Shown: positions 23,895-32,084 of the stretch, piece by piece
How the letters are laid out: the number at the start of each line of letters is the position of its first letter
How positions within the stretch are numbered: position 1 is the first letter of the stretch
NCBI GenBank assembly: GCA_037968555.1
Contig: JBBKVS010000335.1
Span: forward strand, 1 to 35,727
Origin: JAWXBM01 sp037968555
GTDB lineage: Bacteria; Pseudomonadota; Gammaproteobacteria; Xanthomonadales; SZUA-36
DNA: 35,727 nt
Reading direction: 5' to 3'
Program-made: the position numbers and the translations under genes
Notes under the pieces: model-generated
Database searches by the model: none
What the model was told of the DNA's origin: nothing
What the model saw: only the letters and a program-made list of their open reading frames with translations

Positions 23895-25735
23895 TGCTGA
23901 CACGTTGGCTGAGCGCACTGCTGTTTTTATTTCTAAGTGCGGGACTGCAGGCTGACCAGGAAGCTGTTGAACATCAGCTCAAATTTGAGCATAGGAAAAA
24001 CCAGTATGTCGATGTCCGGCTGACCATTCCTGTGCAGTCGGAGACCATCGATCTGGCCATGCCCAATTGGACGCCGGGTTCTTACCTGATTCGTGACTAT
24101 GCTGCCCAGGTAGAGGGTTTGCAGGCTCGCGGACGGACTGGCAAAGAGTTGGCGGTCAAAAAAATTGAGAAACACCGTTGGCGCGTAGAAACAGCGGGTG
24201 AGGACTGGATTGAAGTCAGCTACTCGGTTTGGGCAGGTGAGTTGGCAGTAAATGCAGGCTGGATAGAGAATGATTTTGCGATACTCAATGGCGCTGGTGT
24301 GTTTTTGTACAACGAAACCACCCGGAAGTTACCGCAACGATTACACATTGTAGCGCCAGATTCCTGGCGCAATATTCATGTTGCTTTGCCGGGTCCGGGG
24401 CCAGATCAGGTTTTCACCGCGAAGAATTATGATGAATTGGTTGATAGCCCGATTCTGTTGGGAAACACGACCACTTATCCATTTGAAATCGAAGGCCAGA
24501 AATACGCATTAATCAATCAAGGCGATACCCGGCTCTGGAACGGTAAACAGGCTGCGGATGACATCTCGCGCATCGTCAAGTCTGTACAATCCTTTTGGAA
24601 AATCAACCCCTTGGAACACGAGTATCTGTTCATGAACATCATTGCCAGTGGCAGTGGAGGGCTGGAGCACGATTACAGCACGGTGATGTTGAGTTCGCCC
24701 TGGCAGATGCGAAATCGTGAAGATTACATACGCTGGTTGTCGCTGGCGACACACGAGTTTTTCCATGTCTGGAATGTGCGTCGCTTGCGTCCGCAGGCGC
24801 TCAACGAGTATCAGTATGACAAGGAAACATACACCCGGGAATTGTGGTTGGCAGAAGGATTGAGCAGTTACTACGACAATTTATTATTGTTCCGGACAGG
24901 ACTAATAACCGTGGAAGAATACCTGGTCCTGTTGGCAGATGAAATTCTGAATTACGAACAGTCCCCTGGTCGAAAAGTCCGCAGTGCTGAGCAGGCTTCT
25001 TTCGACGCCTGGATCAAACATTACAAGCCGGATGCCAACAGCATCAACAGCGACGTCAGTTATTACCGTAAAGGTTCATTGATCGGTTTTGTCGCCGATA
25101 CCGCGCTTCGAGAATCGAGCAAGCAGGAGTTTTCACTGGATGACATCATGCGGGAAATGTACCGGCAGTATGGGCCTGCTGGAATCACCTCACGAGGTTA
25201 TCCGCCACGTGCTTTTGAGGAATTGATAGAACAAAAAGCAGGTAAGCAGGTTGCCCAGCAATTGGAAATCCTGTTAACCACAACTGCCGACCCAGATGTA
25301 GACGCAGCCTTGGATTACTACGGTTTGCAGCTGGACAGAGCTCCGTCGCGCCTAGCCGCCGAGACGGTGGGCAGTCCTGTTCCAACCGATTTTGGCCTGG
25401 TGTGGGGCAGTCAGGAGTCCTTGCTGCTTGTTGAGACGGTAGTGCGTGGAAGTAGTGGTGCCCTGGCTGGCGTATTGCCGGGTGACGAATTGTTGGCCGT
25501 TACTGGTCAAAGAGTCAACCGGCTGAACATCCAGGATCGGATGTTGCGTATGCAGCCAGATGAGATGGCTGAGCTATTGCTGGTGCGCAATGGCCGGGTA
25601 CTGACCCTGCCGGTTCAGGTACAACACGCCATCCCGGACAAATATCGCATAGTGATAAAACCCGAGATTAACAAGCGCGAAAAAGAACGCATGGAGCGAT
25701 GGCTGGGCCTGCAACTGACTTTCAGGCGAAACTGA
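23894..25735 (+). CDS. Exported M61 family metallopeptidase with PDZ domain
   Basis: The 613-residue product has a signal peptide (MLTRWLSALLFLFLSAGLQA) and no lipobox. The catalytic zinc motif is HEFFH at residues 287-291, with Glu321 in LAEGLSSYYDN as the likely third ligand; GGLEHDYST (256-263) and YYRKGSLIGF (390-399) are typical of family M61 (glycyl aminopeptidase-like). A PDZ domain covers about residues 500-578, with VETVVRGSSGALAGVLPGDE. It is translationally coupled to the Sel1 protein, suggesting the two work together in the periplasm. The physiological substrate is unknown. Confidence 0.93.
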   Translation: MLTRWLSALLFLFLSAGLQADQEAVEHQLKFEHRKNQYVDVRLTIPVQSETIDLAMPNWTPGSYLIRDYAAQVEGLQARGRTGKELAVKKIEKHRWRVETAGEDWIEVSYSVWAGELAVNAGWIENDFAILNGAGVFLYNETTRKLPQRLHIVAPDSWRNIHVALPGPGPDQVFTAKNYDELVDSPILLGNTTTYPFEIEGQKYALINQGDTRLWNGKQAADDISRIVKSVQSFWKINPLEHEYLFMNIIASGSGGLEHDYSTVMLSSPWQMRNREDYIRWLSLATHEFFHVWNVRRLRPQALNEYQYDKETYTRELWLAEGLSSYYDNLLLFRTGLITVEEYLVLLADEILNYEQSPGRKVRSAEQASFDAWIKHYKPDANSINSDVSYYRKGSLIGFVADTALRESSKQEFSLDDIMREMYRQYGPAGITSRGYPPRAFEELIEQKAGKQVAQQLEILLTTTADPDVDAALDYYGLQLDRAPSRLAAETVGSPVPTDFGLVWGSQESLLLVETVVRGSSGALAGVLPGDELLAVTGQRVNRLNIQDRMLRMQPDEMAELLLVRNGRVLTLPVQVQHAIPDKYRIVIKPEINKREKERMERWLGLQLTFRRN

Positions 25736-25745
25736 TTCAAGTATG

Positions 25746-25768
25746 CTCTGAAAAATTCAGCTTCTTTT
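25746..25768 (+). terminator. Weak terminator-like hairpin after the M61 gene
   Basis: CTGAA (25748-25752) and TTCAG (25756-25760) pair around AAA and are followed by CTTCTTTT. The stem is short and AT-rich, so termination strength is doubtful. It lies between convergent genes. Confidence 0.3.
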
Positions 25769-25810
25769 GAAATCTGCCTCTAGTCCGCCTCGCGAACCAG
25801 AATCAGGTGT

Positions 25811-27646
25811 TCAGGCTTCGTTGCGAACCCGATCTGCGCGTTTGCGTTCATGCTCCAACAGGAAGACCTTGCGCAAACGTATGGATTCTGGCGTAACTTC
25901 TACCAATTCATCGTCTTCAATGAATTCCAGCGCCTGCTCAAGTGTCATTTTCAATGCGCCATTCAATTGCACATTTTCGTCCTTGAGCACGGTCCGGATA
26001 TTGGTCAGCTGCTTGGTTTTCAAAGGGTTTACCGTCAGGTCATTGGCGCGGCTGTGTATACCCACGATTTGTCCTGTATAAACATCAACACCCGGTTCAA
26101 CCACCAGGCGACCGCGTTCCTGCAGATTCACCAGCCCATAAGGCACAACCTTGCCAGTGCCGTTTGAGATCAATACACCGTTGGTGCGCGGTGAAATCAC
26201 CCCGGGCTGATAGGCAGCATAATGACTGAAAATGTGGAACATCAGACCGGTTCCGGCCGTCAGCGTGCGGAATTCGTTCTGGAACCCGATGAGTCCACGG
26301 GCCGGAATGATGTACTCGAGGCGAACCCGGCCTTTGCCGTCCAGCTGCATATTCTGAAGTTCAGCTCTACGCTCACCCAGGCGCTCCATAACAGCACCCT
26401 GATAATCGGACTCCAGATCTGCCACCAGATGTTCAAAGGGTTCTTCTTTATGATCGCCCACTTCATGCAGGATGACTTCGGGGCGTGAAATGGCCAGCTC
26501 ATAGCCTTCCCGGCGCATGGTTTCGATCAGGATAGACAAATGCAATTCGCCGCGTCCTGATACTTTGAATCGCTCAGCATCCTCGGTTTCTTCGACGCGC
26601 AGCGAAACATTATGGCTGGCTTCACGTAGCAGTCGTTCCCGCAATTGCCGACTGGTCAGGTACTTGCCTTCGCGACCGGCAAAAGGTGAATTGTTCACTC
26701 GAAAAGTCATGCTGATGGTGGGTTCGTCCACTGTCAGGGCCGGCAAGGCTTCGGGTGTTTCGCGATCACACAAAGTGTCGGAAATTCCCAGATTTTCGAT
26801 GCCGGTTACGGCAATGATATCCCCTGCTGAAGCAGATTTGACTTCGGTGCGTTCTAATCCATGAAAGCCTAATACCTGGAGTACACGGGCATTGCGCTTT
26901 TCGCCTTCGCGGTTGATGACACAGATCGACTGGTTGGTTTTAATCTGCCCGCGCTGAATCCGGCCAATTCCAATAACACCGACGTATGAGCTGTAATCCA
27001 GAGAGGAAACCCTCATCTGGAACGCGCCATCTGCATCCACATCGGGGGGTGCAACGTTCTTCAGGATGGATTCAAACAGTGGGCGCATATCGCCGTCTCG
27101 TGCTGAATCTTCCAGGCTGGAGTAGCCCTTCAGGGCCGATGCATACACGACTGGGAAATCCAGTTGTTCATCGGTGGCTCCCAACTTGTCAAACAGATCA
27201 AAAGTCTGGTCCAGAACCCACTGCGGACGCGCACCTTCGCGATCAATCTTGTTGATGACAACGATGGGCTTGAAGCCCATTTCAAAAGATTTCTGGGTTA
27301 CAAAACGGGTTTGTGGCATGGGGCCATCTACCGCATCCACCAGCAGCAAAACGGAATCCACCATACTCAGTATGCGTTCGACTTCACCACCGAAATCAGC
27401 ATGTCCCGGGGTATCCACGATATTGATACGCCAGTCCTCTTCACCATCGTTCCAGATTACTGAGGTGTTTTTGGAAAGGATGGTAATGCCACGCTCCTTT
27501 TCCAGGTCGTTGGAGTCCATTGCGCGCTCGGGCCGGGCAGCGCGTTCACCGAGCGTTCCGGATTGTTGCAGCAGGCAGTCGACGAGTGTGGTCTTGCCAT
27601 GATCGACGTGCGCGATGATGGCGATATTTCTCAGGTTTTCAATCAC
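25811..27646 (-). CDS. typA: Ribosome-associated translational GTPase BipA/TypA
   Basis: The protein has 611 residues (E. coli 607). The EF-G-like GTPase domain shows G1 AHVDHGKT (12-19), G3 DTPGHADFGGEVER, G4 NKID and G5 SALKG, then domain II, an EF-G-like domain V, and the BipA-specific C-terminal domain (GYELAISRPEVILHE, then TGLMFHIFSHY). BipA binds the ribosome like EF-G and aids 50S assembly and growth in cold or stress. It starts at GTG 27646 before ATTGAAAAC, which matches the E. coli MIEKLRNIAI start; no ATG is available in frame nearby. Confidence 0.97.
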   Translation of the reverse strand: MIENLRNIAIIAHVDHGKTTLVDCLLQQSGTLGERAARPERAMDSNDLEKERGITILSKNTSVIWNDGEEDWRINIVDTPGHADFGGEVERILSMVDSVLLLVDAVDGPMPQTRFVTQKSFEMGFKPIVVINKIDREGARPQWVLDQTFDLFDKLGATDEQLDFPVVYASALKGYSSLEDSARDGDMRPLFESILKNVAPPDVDADGAFQMRVSSLDYSSYVGVIGIGRIQRGQIKTNQSICVINREGEKRNARVLQVLGFHGLERTEVKSASAGDIIAVTGIENLGISDTLCDRETPEALPALTVDEPTISMTFRVNNSPFAGREGKYLTSRQLRERLLREASHNVSLRVEETEDAERFKVSGRGELHLSILIETMRREGYELAISRPEVILHEVGDHKEEPFEHLVADLESDYQGAVMERLGERRAELQNMQLDGKGRVRLEYIIPARGLIGFQNEFRTLTAGTGLMFHIFSHYAAYQPGVISPRTNGVLISNGTGKVVPYGLVNLQERGRLVVEPGVDVYTGQIVGIHSRANDLTVNPLKTKQLTNIRTVLKDENVQLNGALKMTLEQALEFIEDDELVEVTPESIRLRKVFLLEHERKRADRVRNEA

Positions 27647-27698
27647 GATGGTACTTCTGGTGAAGGGGGGCGCACGTTACCCTGTTTTCATAATAAAA

Positions 27699-28823
27699 TC
27701 AATGAGAACTTTGAGCGAAACCCAGCGCTTTGAGCGCCCCGAAAAGAGCCTCGGGGCAGTTTTTCGGTAGCATCTTCCCGGCAAAATCACGGCGGTTACG
27801 GTAATTCTTGCGCAGGGCGTCAAACTCGGCTGCTGCTATCTGACCGCGCGCATGCAGACAGCTTCTCAGCGTCTGCTCATCTGCCTCCACTGGGCATGCC
27901 GTTAAAATTACCTGCTCCAGCGACTCTGATGGGCTGATGGCAAAATTTTCAGTCGGGGGCGGATGAGGTGCTAATGGCTCTGTATATTGAAGTTGTTGCC
28001 AGTCCAGAAACTGGCGAAACAGCATGCGTGTGCCATTCAGTTTGCCTTCCAGGCTGTAGCCGGCCACATGGGGCGTTGCTACTGTGACTTTATCCAGCAG
28101 TGCCGCATCAATCACGGGCTCGCCCGGCCATACATCCAGCGCAGCCATACCTTTCCCCGAGTTTAACCAATGGTTCAAGGCCTTGGCTTCAAAAATCTCC
28201 CCGCGGGAGCTGTTTACCAACAGGGCACCCGGTTTCAGCGTCGAGAAAAATTGCGAGTTTCCCAGGTGCCGGGTGGCATACAGACCCACATCAGTCAACG
28301 GAACATGGAAGCTGATCAGATCACAATTAACAATTTCCCCCATATCCACCAGGCCGATTTGGCCCGTCTCGGCCAAGGGCGGGTCACAAGCCAACACCGT
28401 TTTGATGCCAATAATTTGCAGCAATTTGCGCAAGCGGCTGCCTACATTGCCCAAGCCGACTATGCCGGCTGTCATGCTGGATAAGTCCAGCTTGGCTTTT
28501 CTGGCCGCGAGCAGGATCATGGCCAGGGTGTACTGGGCTGCAGCGTCAGCATTGCAGCCTGGTGCATGGCAGCAGCGAATTCCGGCTTGCTGCAGAAATT
28601 CGGTGTCTATGTGATCTATGCCGATAGTGGCAGAGCCAACAAACTGAACCTTACTATTGGCCAATAACTGTTCATCGATGCGGCTGACTGATCGGATCAA
28701 CAACACATCGGCATGCAGGGCATCGGCATTGCTGATTGCCCGGCCTTTCCGACGGAGAATGCTGCCAAACCTGCCAAAGGTCTCATCCAGGCCTGGAATG
28801 TTTTCATCCGCAACGATGCGCAT
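27699..28823 (-). CDS. pdxB: Erythronate-4-phosphate dehydrogenase
   Basis: PdxB oxidises 4-phosphoerythronate in the DXP-dependent route to pyridoxal 5'-phosphate. From ATG 28823 it has 374 residues (E. coli 378), starting MRIVADENIPGLDETFGRFG. An in-frame ATG 15 bases earlier (28838) lacks a ribosome binding site. The NAD fold has GLGNVG at 123-128; the catalytic arginine, glutamate and histidine lie in NSSRGEIFE, WPGEP and TPHVAGYS. The C-terminal PdxB dimerisation domain is present. It is divergent from mdh and upstream of typA on the same strand. Confidence 0.95.
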   Translation of the reverse strand: MRIVADENIPGLDETFGRFGSILRRKGRAISNADALHADVLLIRSVSRIDEQLLANSKVQFVGSATIGIDHIDTEFLQQAGIRCCHAPGCNADAAAQYTLAMILLAARKAKLDLSSMTAGIVGLGNVGSRLRKLLQIIGIKTVLACDPPLAETGQIGLVDMGEIVNCDLISFHVPLTDVGLYATRHLGNSQFFSTLKPGALLVNSSRGEIFEAKALNHWLNSGKGMAALDVWPGEPVIDAALLDKVTVATPHVAGYSLEGKLNGTRMLFRQFLDWQQLQYTEPLAPHPPPTENFAISPSESLEQVILTACPVEADEQTLRSCLHARGQIAAAEFDALRKNYRNRRDFAGKMLPKNCPEALFGALKALGFAQSSH

Positions 28824-28903
28824 AGCTACAGATTCCATAGATTATTAGGGCGACAGGGCTAACTATTAACCAATTCAATATAAAGGCTGGAGTATTAATT
28901 GGC

Positions 28904-28945
28904 TATAATATTCAAGTCAGGTGATCAACGTTTTGTTTCGATCAC
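28904..28945 (+). promoter_or_regulatory. Candidate mdh -10 element and inverted repeat
   Basis: TATAAT lies at 28904-28909 with no good -35 at normal spacing. Downstream, GTGATC (28921-28926) and GATCAC (28940-28945) form an inverted repeat whose centres are 19 bases apart, within the presumed 5' leader. It may be an operator for the mdh-prpB-prpC operon. No regulator is encoded beside it. Confidence 0.4.
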
Positions 28946-28988
28946 GTTTCATTATCAAGCACCCCGATTTTAGCGCAAGGAGTCCTTT

Positions 28989-29966
28989 ATGAAATCTCCC
29001 GTTCGAGTGGCCATTACTGGTGCCGCCGGTCAGATTGGTTACCAACTTTGTTTCCGCATCGCATCCGGCGACATGCTGGGTCCGGATCAGCCGGTTATTT
29101 TACAATTGCTGGAAATCACACCTGCATTAGGCGCCTTGCAAGGTGTTTGTATGGAGCTGGACGATGCCGCGTTCCCATTGCTGGCTGGAACCGTCGCCAC
29201 AGACCAGGCGGAAGTAGCCTTCAAGGATGCAGATTTCGCTCTGCTGGTAGGTGCAAAACCCCGTGGCCCCGGCATGGAACGTAAAGACCTGATTTCCGAA
29301 AACGGTAAAATATTTGGCCCGCAAGGTCGTGCGCTGAATGCCGTGGCCAGTCGTGATGTGAAAGTACTGGTGGTCGGTAACCCGGCCAATACTAATGCCC
29401 TGATTGCCCGTGCAGCTGCGCCAGACCTTAACCCGCGAAACTTTACCGCCATGACTCGCCTGGACCACAACCGCGGCTTGGCGCAGTTGGCAGCCCATAT
29501 CGGCGTGCATCACAGCCAGATAAAGCGCATGTTGATCTGGGGTAACCACTCTGCCACTCAATATCCGGATATTCGCTTCACCCGGGTCGCTGGCAAATCG
29601 GCCACAGACGGTGTAGACCAAACCTGGTATCGCGATTCCTTTATTCCAGATGTGCAGCAGCGCGGCGCAGCTGTCATCAAGGCAAGAGGCGTATCCAGTG
29701 CAGCCTCGGCTGCTTCGGCAGCCATTGACCACATACGCAGCTGGACTTTGGGGACAGCCGATGGCGACTGGGTGTCCATGGCGGTACCCGCTGATGGCAG
29801 TTATGGGATTGAACCCGGTGTGATTTATTCCTATCCCTGTGTTTGCAAGAATGGGGATTACGAAATTGTGCAGGGGCTGGAAATTGATGATTTCAGCCGC
29901 GAACGCATGACGGTTACCGAAACCGAGCTGCGCGAAGAACGGGCTGCAGTGGAAGACCTGCTCTGA
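28989..29966 (+). CDS. mdh: Malate dehydrogenase (NAD-dependent, 325-residue type)
   Basis: This enzyme interconverts malate and oxaloacetate in the citrate cycle. The 325-residue protein is the longer bacterial form resembling eukaryotic cytosolic MDH, not the 312-residue E. coli type. The dinucleotide loop is GAAGQIG (11-17), substrate loop arginines lie in AKPRGPGMERKDL, and the catalytic pair is Asp159 (TRLDHNR) with His187 (WGNHSATQYPD). AAGGAG precedes the ATG. The stop overlaps the prpB start (TGATG), so it is co-translated with the methylcitrate genes. Confidence 0.96.
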   Translation: MKSPVRVAITGAAGQIGYQLCFRIASGDMLGPDQPVILQLLEITPALGALQGVCMELDDAAFPLLAGTVATDQAEVAFKDADFALLVGAKPRGPGMERKDLISENGKIFGPQGRALNAVASRDVKVLVVGNPANTNALIARAAAPDLNPRNFTAMTRLDHNRGLAQLAAHIGVHHSQIKRMLIWGNHSATQYPDIRFTRVAGKSATDGVDQTWYRDSFIPDVQQRGAAVIKARGVSSAASAASAAIDHIRSWTLGTADGDWVSMAVPADGSYGIEPGVIYSYPCVCKNGDYEIVQGLEIDDFSRERMTVTETELREERAAVEDLL

Positions 29967-30862
29967 TGTCACAAGGAGAAAAACTGCGTCAGGCTGTGCG
30001 TGAGAACACACCATTGCAGGTGGTAGGTGCCATCAACGCTTATACCGCACGCATGGCACAAGCCATTGGCCACAAAGCGCTGTACTTGTCAGGCGGAGGT
30101 GTTGCTGCCAATTCATTGGGCCTGCCGGATCTGGGTATCAGTTCCTTACACGACGTACTGGTGGATGTGGATCGTATAACCCATGCCAGTGATCTGCCTT
30201 TGCTGGTAGATGCAGATACGGGTTTTGGTGGCGCTTTCAATATTGGTCGTACCGTTCGTTCGCTGATACGTTCCGGTGCAGCCGGATTGCATATCGAAGA
30301 TCAGGTGGCCAGCAAGCGTTGTGGCCACAGGCCAGGCAAGGCCATAGTTACTCAAGCTGAGATGGTGGATCGCATCAAGGCTGCTGTGGATGCGCGTTCG
30401 GACGCCGGTTTCGTCATCATGGCTCGTACCGATGCATTGGCGGTAGAGGGCATTCAGTCTGCAATCGACAGGGCAGCAGCATGTGTAGAGGCAGGTGCTG
30501 ACATGGTGTTTCCTGAAGCCATGCGCGATCTTGAAGACTACTTGAAGTTCAAAAAGACGATTAAGGTACCGATTTTGGCCAACATTACTGAGTTTGGCCA
30601 TACGCCGTTGTTCACTACTCCCGAACTTGGCGCCGTAGGCGTCGATATCGTGTTGTATTGCTGTTCTGCCTACCGGGCCATGAATCGTGGAGCTGAACGG
30701 GTTTACCAGGCATTGCTGAATGATGGTCATCAGCACGATGTACTGGACATCATGCAAACACGCGCAGAATTGTATGACTACCTGGCGTATCACGATTTTG
30801 AAAGCAAGCTGGATCAGCTGTTTACTGATCAAAGTGCAACAGATATAAACGAAGAGGTTTAA
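29966..30862 (+). CDS. prpB: 2-Methylisocitrate lyase
   Basis: PrpB cleaves 2-methylisocitrate to pyruvate and succinate, the last step of the methylcitrate cycle. The 298-residue protein (E. coli 296) belongs to the isocitrate lyase/PEP mutase superfamily: active-site KRCGH at 117-121, Mg-binding DADTGFGG (82-89) and HIEDQ (109-113). The KRCGH with a following RPGK distinguishes it from PEP mutases. It overlaps mdh by one base and precedes prpC by three bases. Confidence 0.95.
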   Translation: MSQGEKLRQAVRENTPLQVVGAINAYTARMAQAIGHKALYLSGGGVAANSLGLPDLGISSLHDVLVDVDRITHASDLPLLVDADTGFGGAFNIGRTVRSLIRSGAAGLHIEDQVASKRCGHRPGKAIVTQAEMVDRIKAAVDARSDAGFVIMARTDALAVEGIQSAIDRAAACVEAGADMVFPEAMRDLEDYLKFKKTIKVPILANITEFGHTPLFTTPELGAVGVDIVLYCCSAYRAMNRGAERVYQALLNDGHQHDVLDIMQTRAELYDYLAYHDFESKLDQLFTDQSATDINEEV

Positions 30863-30865
30863 AAA

Positions 30866-31987
30866 ATGGCTGAAACAAACAAAGGCGCAGGACTGCGAGG
30901 ACAGACCGCTGGCCAAACCGCAATTTGCACTGTTGGAGCAGAAGGCAACAGCTTGCGCTACCGCGGTTATGATGTGGTGGATCTGGCGGAGAATGCCAGC
31001 TTCAACGAAGTGTCTTTCATGATCCTGCAAGGTCATTTGCCCAATAAGGACGAGCTGGGCGCTTTCAATGCCCGCCTTAAAACCTTACGCAAACTGCCTG
31101 TTACTTTATGCGAAGTCCTTGAGCGGATACCAGCCGACGCCCATCCCATGGATGTAATGCGCACCGGTTGTTCATTCCTGGGCAATCTTGAGCAGGAGCT
31201 GAATTTTTCCAACCAGTTGAATGTGGCAGAGCGATTGCTCGCCAGTTTCCCTTCCATGGTGGTTTACTGGTATCGCTACAGTCACGAAGGCATCCGGATT
31301 GATACCGACAGTGATGAAGAATCCATCGGAGCACATTTTCTGAGATTGTTGCACGGCGCATCGCCCAGTGAAGTGGCGGCCAAAGTCATGGATGTCTCAC
31401 TGATACTTTATGCAGAACATGAGTTCAACGCTTCCACCTTCACCGCCAGGGTCTGTGCATCAACTCTGTCAGACCTGTATTCCTGTATCACCGCTGCGAT
31501 TGGCTCCTTACGCGGTCCACTACATGGTGGCGCCAATGAGGCGGCCATGGATATGATTGAACAGTACGCTTCAGAAGAAGAAGCGGTAGCTGATGTTTTG
31601 CGCAAACTGGAGGCCAAGGAACTGATCATGGGTTTCGGACACGCTGTTTATAAATTGCGCGACCCCCGTAATGACATCATCAAGAACTGGTCACGCAAAC
31701 TCTCAGAGACATCTGAGGACAAGGTGCTCTATCCAGTGTCAGTAGCTGTTGAACGTACCATGAAAGAGCAGAAAAACATGTTTGCCAATGCGGATTTCTT
31801 CCACGCCAGCGCTTATCATTTCATGGGTATTCCCACCAAACTGTTTACACCCATATTCGTGATGTCGCGGATAACCGGTTGGGCTGCACATTGTTTTGAA
31901 CAGCGGGCTAATAATCGCATTATCCGTCCCGGCGCTGAGTACATAGGTCCTGAGCCGCGACAATACGCTCCTATTAATCAACGCTGA
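30866..31987 (+). CDS. prpC: 2-Methylcitrate synthase
   Basis: PrpC condenses propionyl-CoA with oxaloacetate to 2-methylcitrate; many members also accept acetyl-CoA. The 373-residue protein (E. coli 389) belongs to the short type I citrate synthases. Catalytic residues are His220 (GPLHGGANEAAM), His259 (MGFGHAVYKLRDPR) and Asp310 (ANADFFHASAYHF). Assignment to methylcitrate rather than citrate synthesis rests partly on its place after prpB. The downstream dehydratases (prpD or acnD/prpF) are absent from this window. A strong terminator follows. Confidence 0.94.
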   Translation: MAETNKGAGLRGQTAGQTAICTVGAEGNSLRYRGYDVVDLAENASFNEVSFMILQGHLPNKDELGAFNARLKTLRKLPVTLCEVLERIPADAHPMDVMRTGCSFLGNLEQELNFSNQLNVAERLLASFPSMVVYWYRYSHEGIRIDTDSDEESIGAHFLRLLHGASPSEVAAKVMDVSLILYAEHEFNASTFTARVCASTLSDLYSCITAAIGSLRGPLHGGANEAAMDMIEQYASEEEAVADVLRKLEAKELIMGFGHAVYKLRDPRNDIIKNWSRKLSETSEDKVLYPVSVAVERTMKEQKNMFANADFFHASAYHFMGIPTKLFTPIFVMSRITGWAAHCFEQRANNRIIRPGAEYIGPEPRQYAPINQR

Positions 31988-32031
31988 GAGAATTCAGGAT
32001 CGGTCAGAGTTACCGCGATTTGATGTTTCAG

Positions 32032-32067
32032 AATCAAAAAGGCCACCGCAAGGTGGCCTTTTTGATT
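32032..32067. terminator. Bidirectional Rho-independent terminator, prpC / rho
   Basis: AATCAAAAAGGCCACC (32032-32047) and GGTGGCCTTTTTGATT (32052-32067) are perfectly complementary around a GCAA tetraloop. The A and T runs on both sides serve both strands. It separates the convergent prpC and rho genes. Confidence 0.95.
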
Positions 32068-32084
32068 TCATTGTTTTGATAAAA

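Noticed and set aside
29127..30014. Long open frame of 295 residues on the - strand opposite mdh
   Set aside because: It lies entirely antisense to a well-supported malate dehydrogenase. Its composition (many Cys and His in random order) shows no family motif.
30146..31036. 296-residue frame on the - strand opposite prpB and the prpC start
   Set aside because: It is antisense to two strong enzyme genes, with no ribosome binding site and no recognisable domain.
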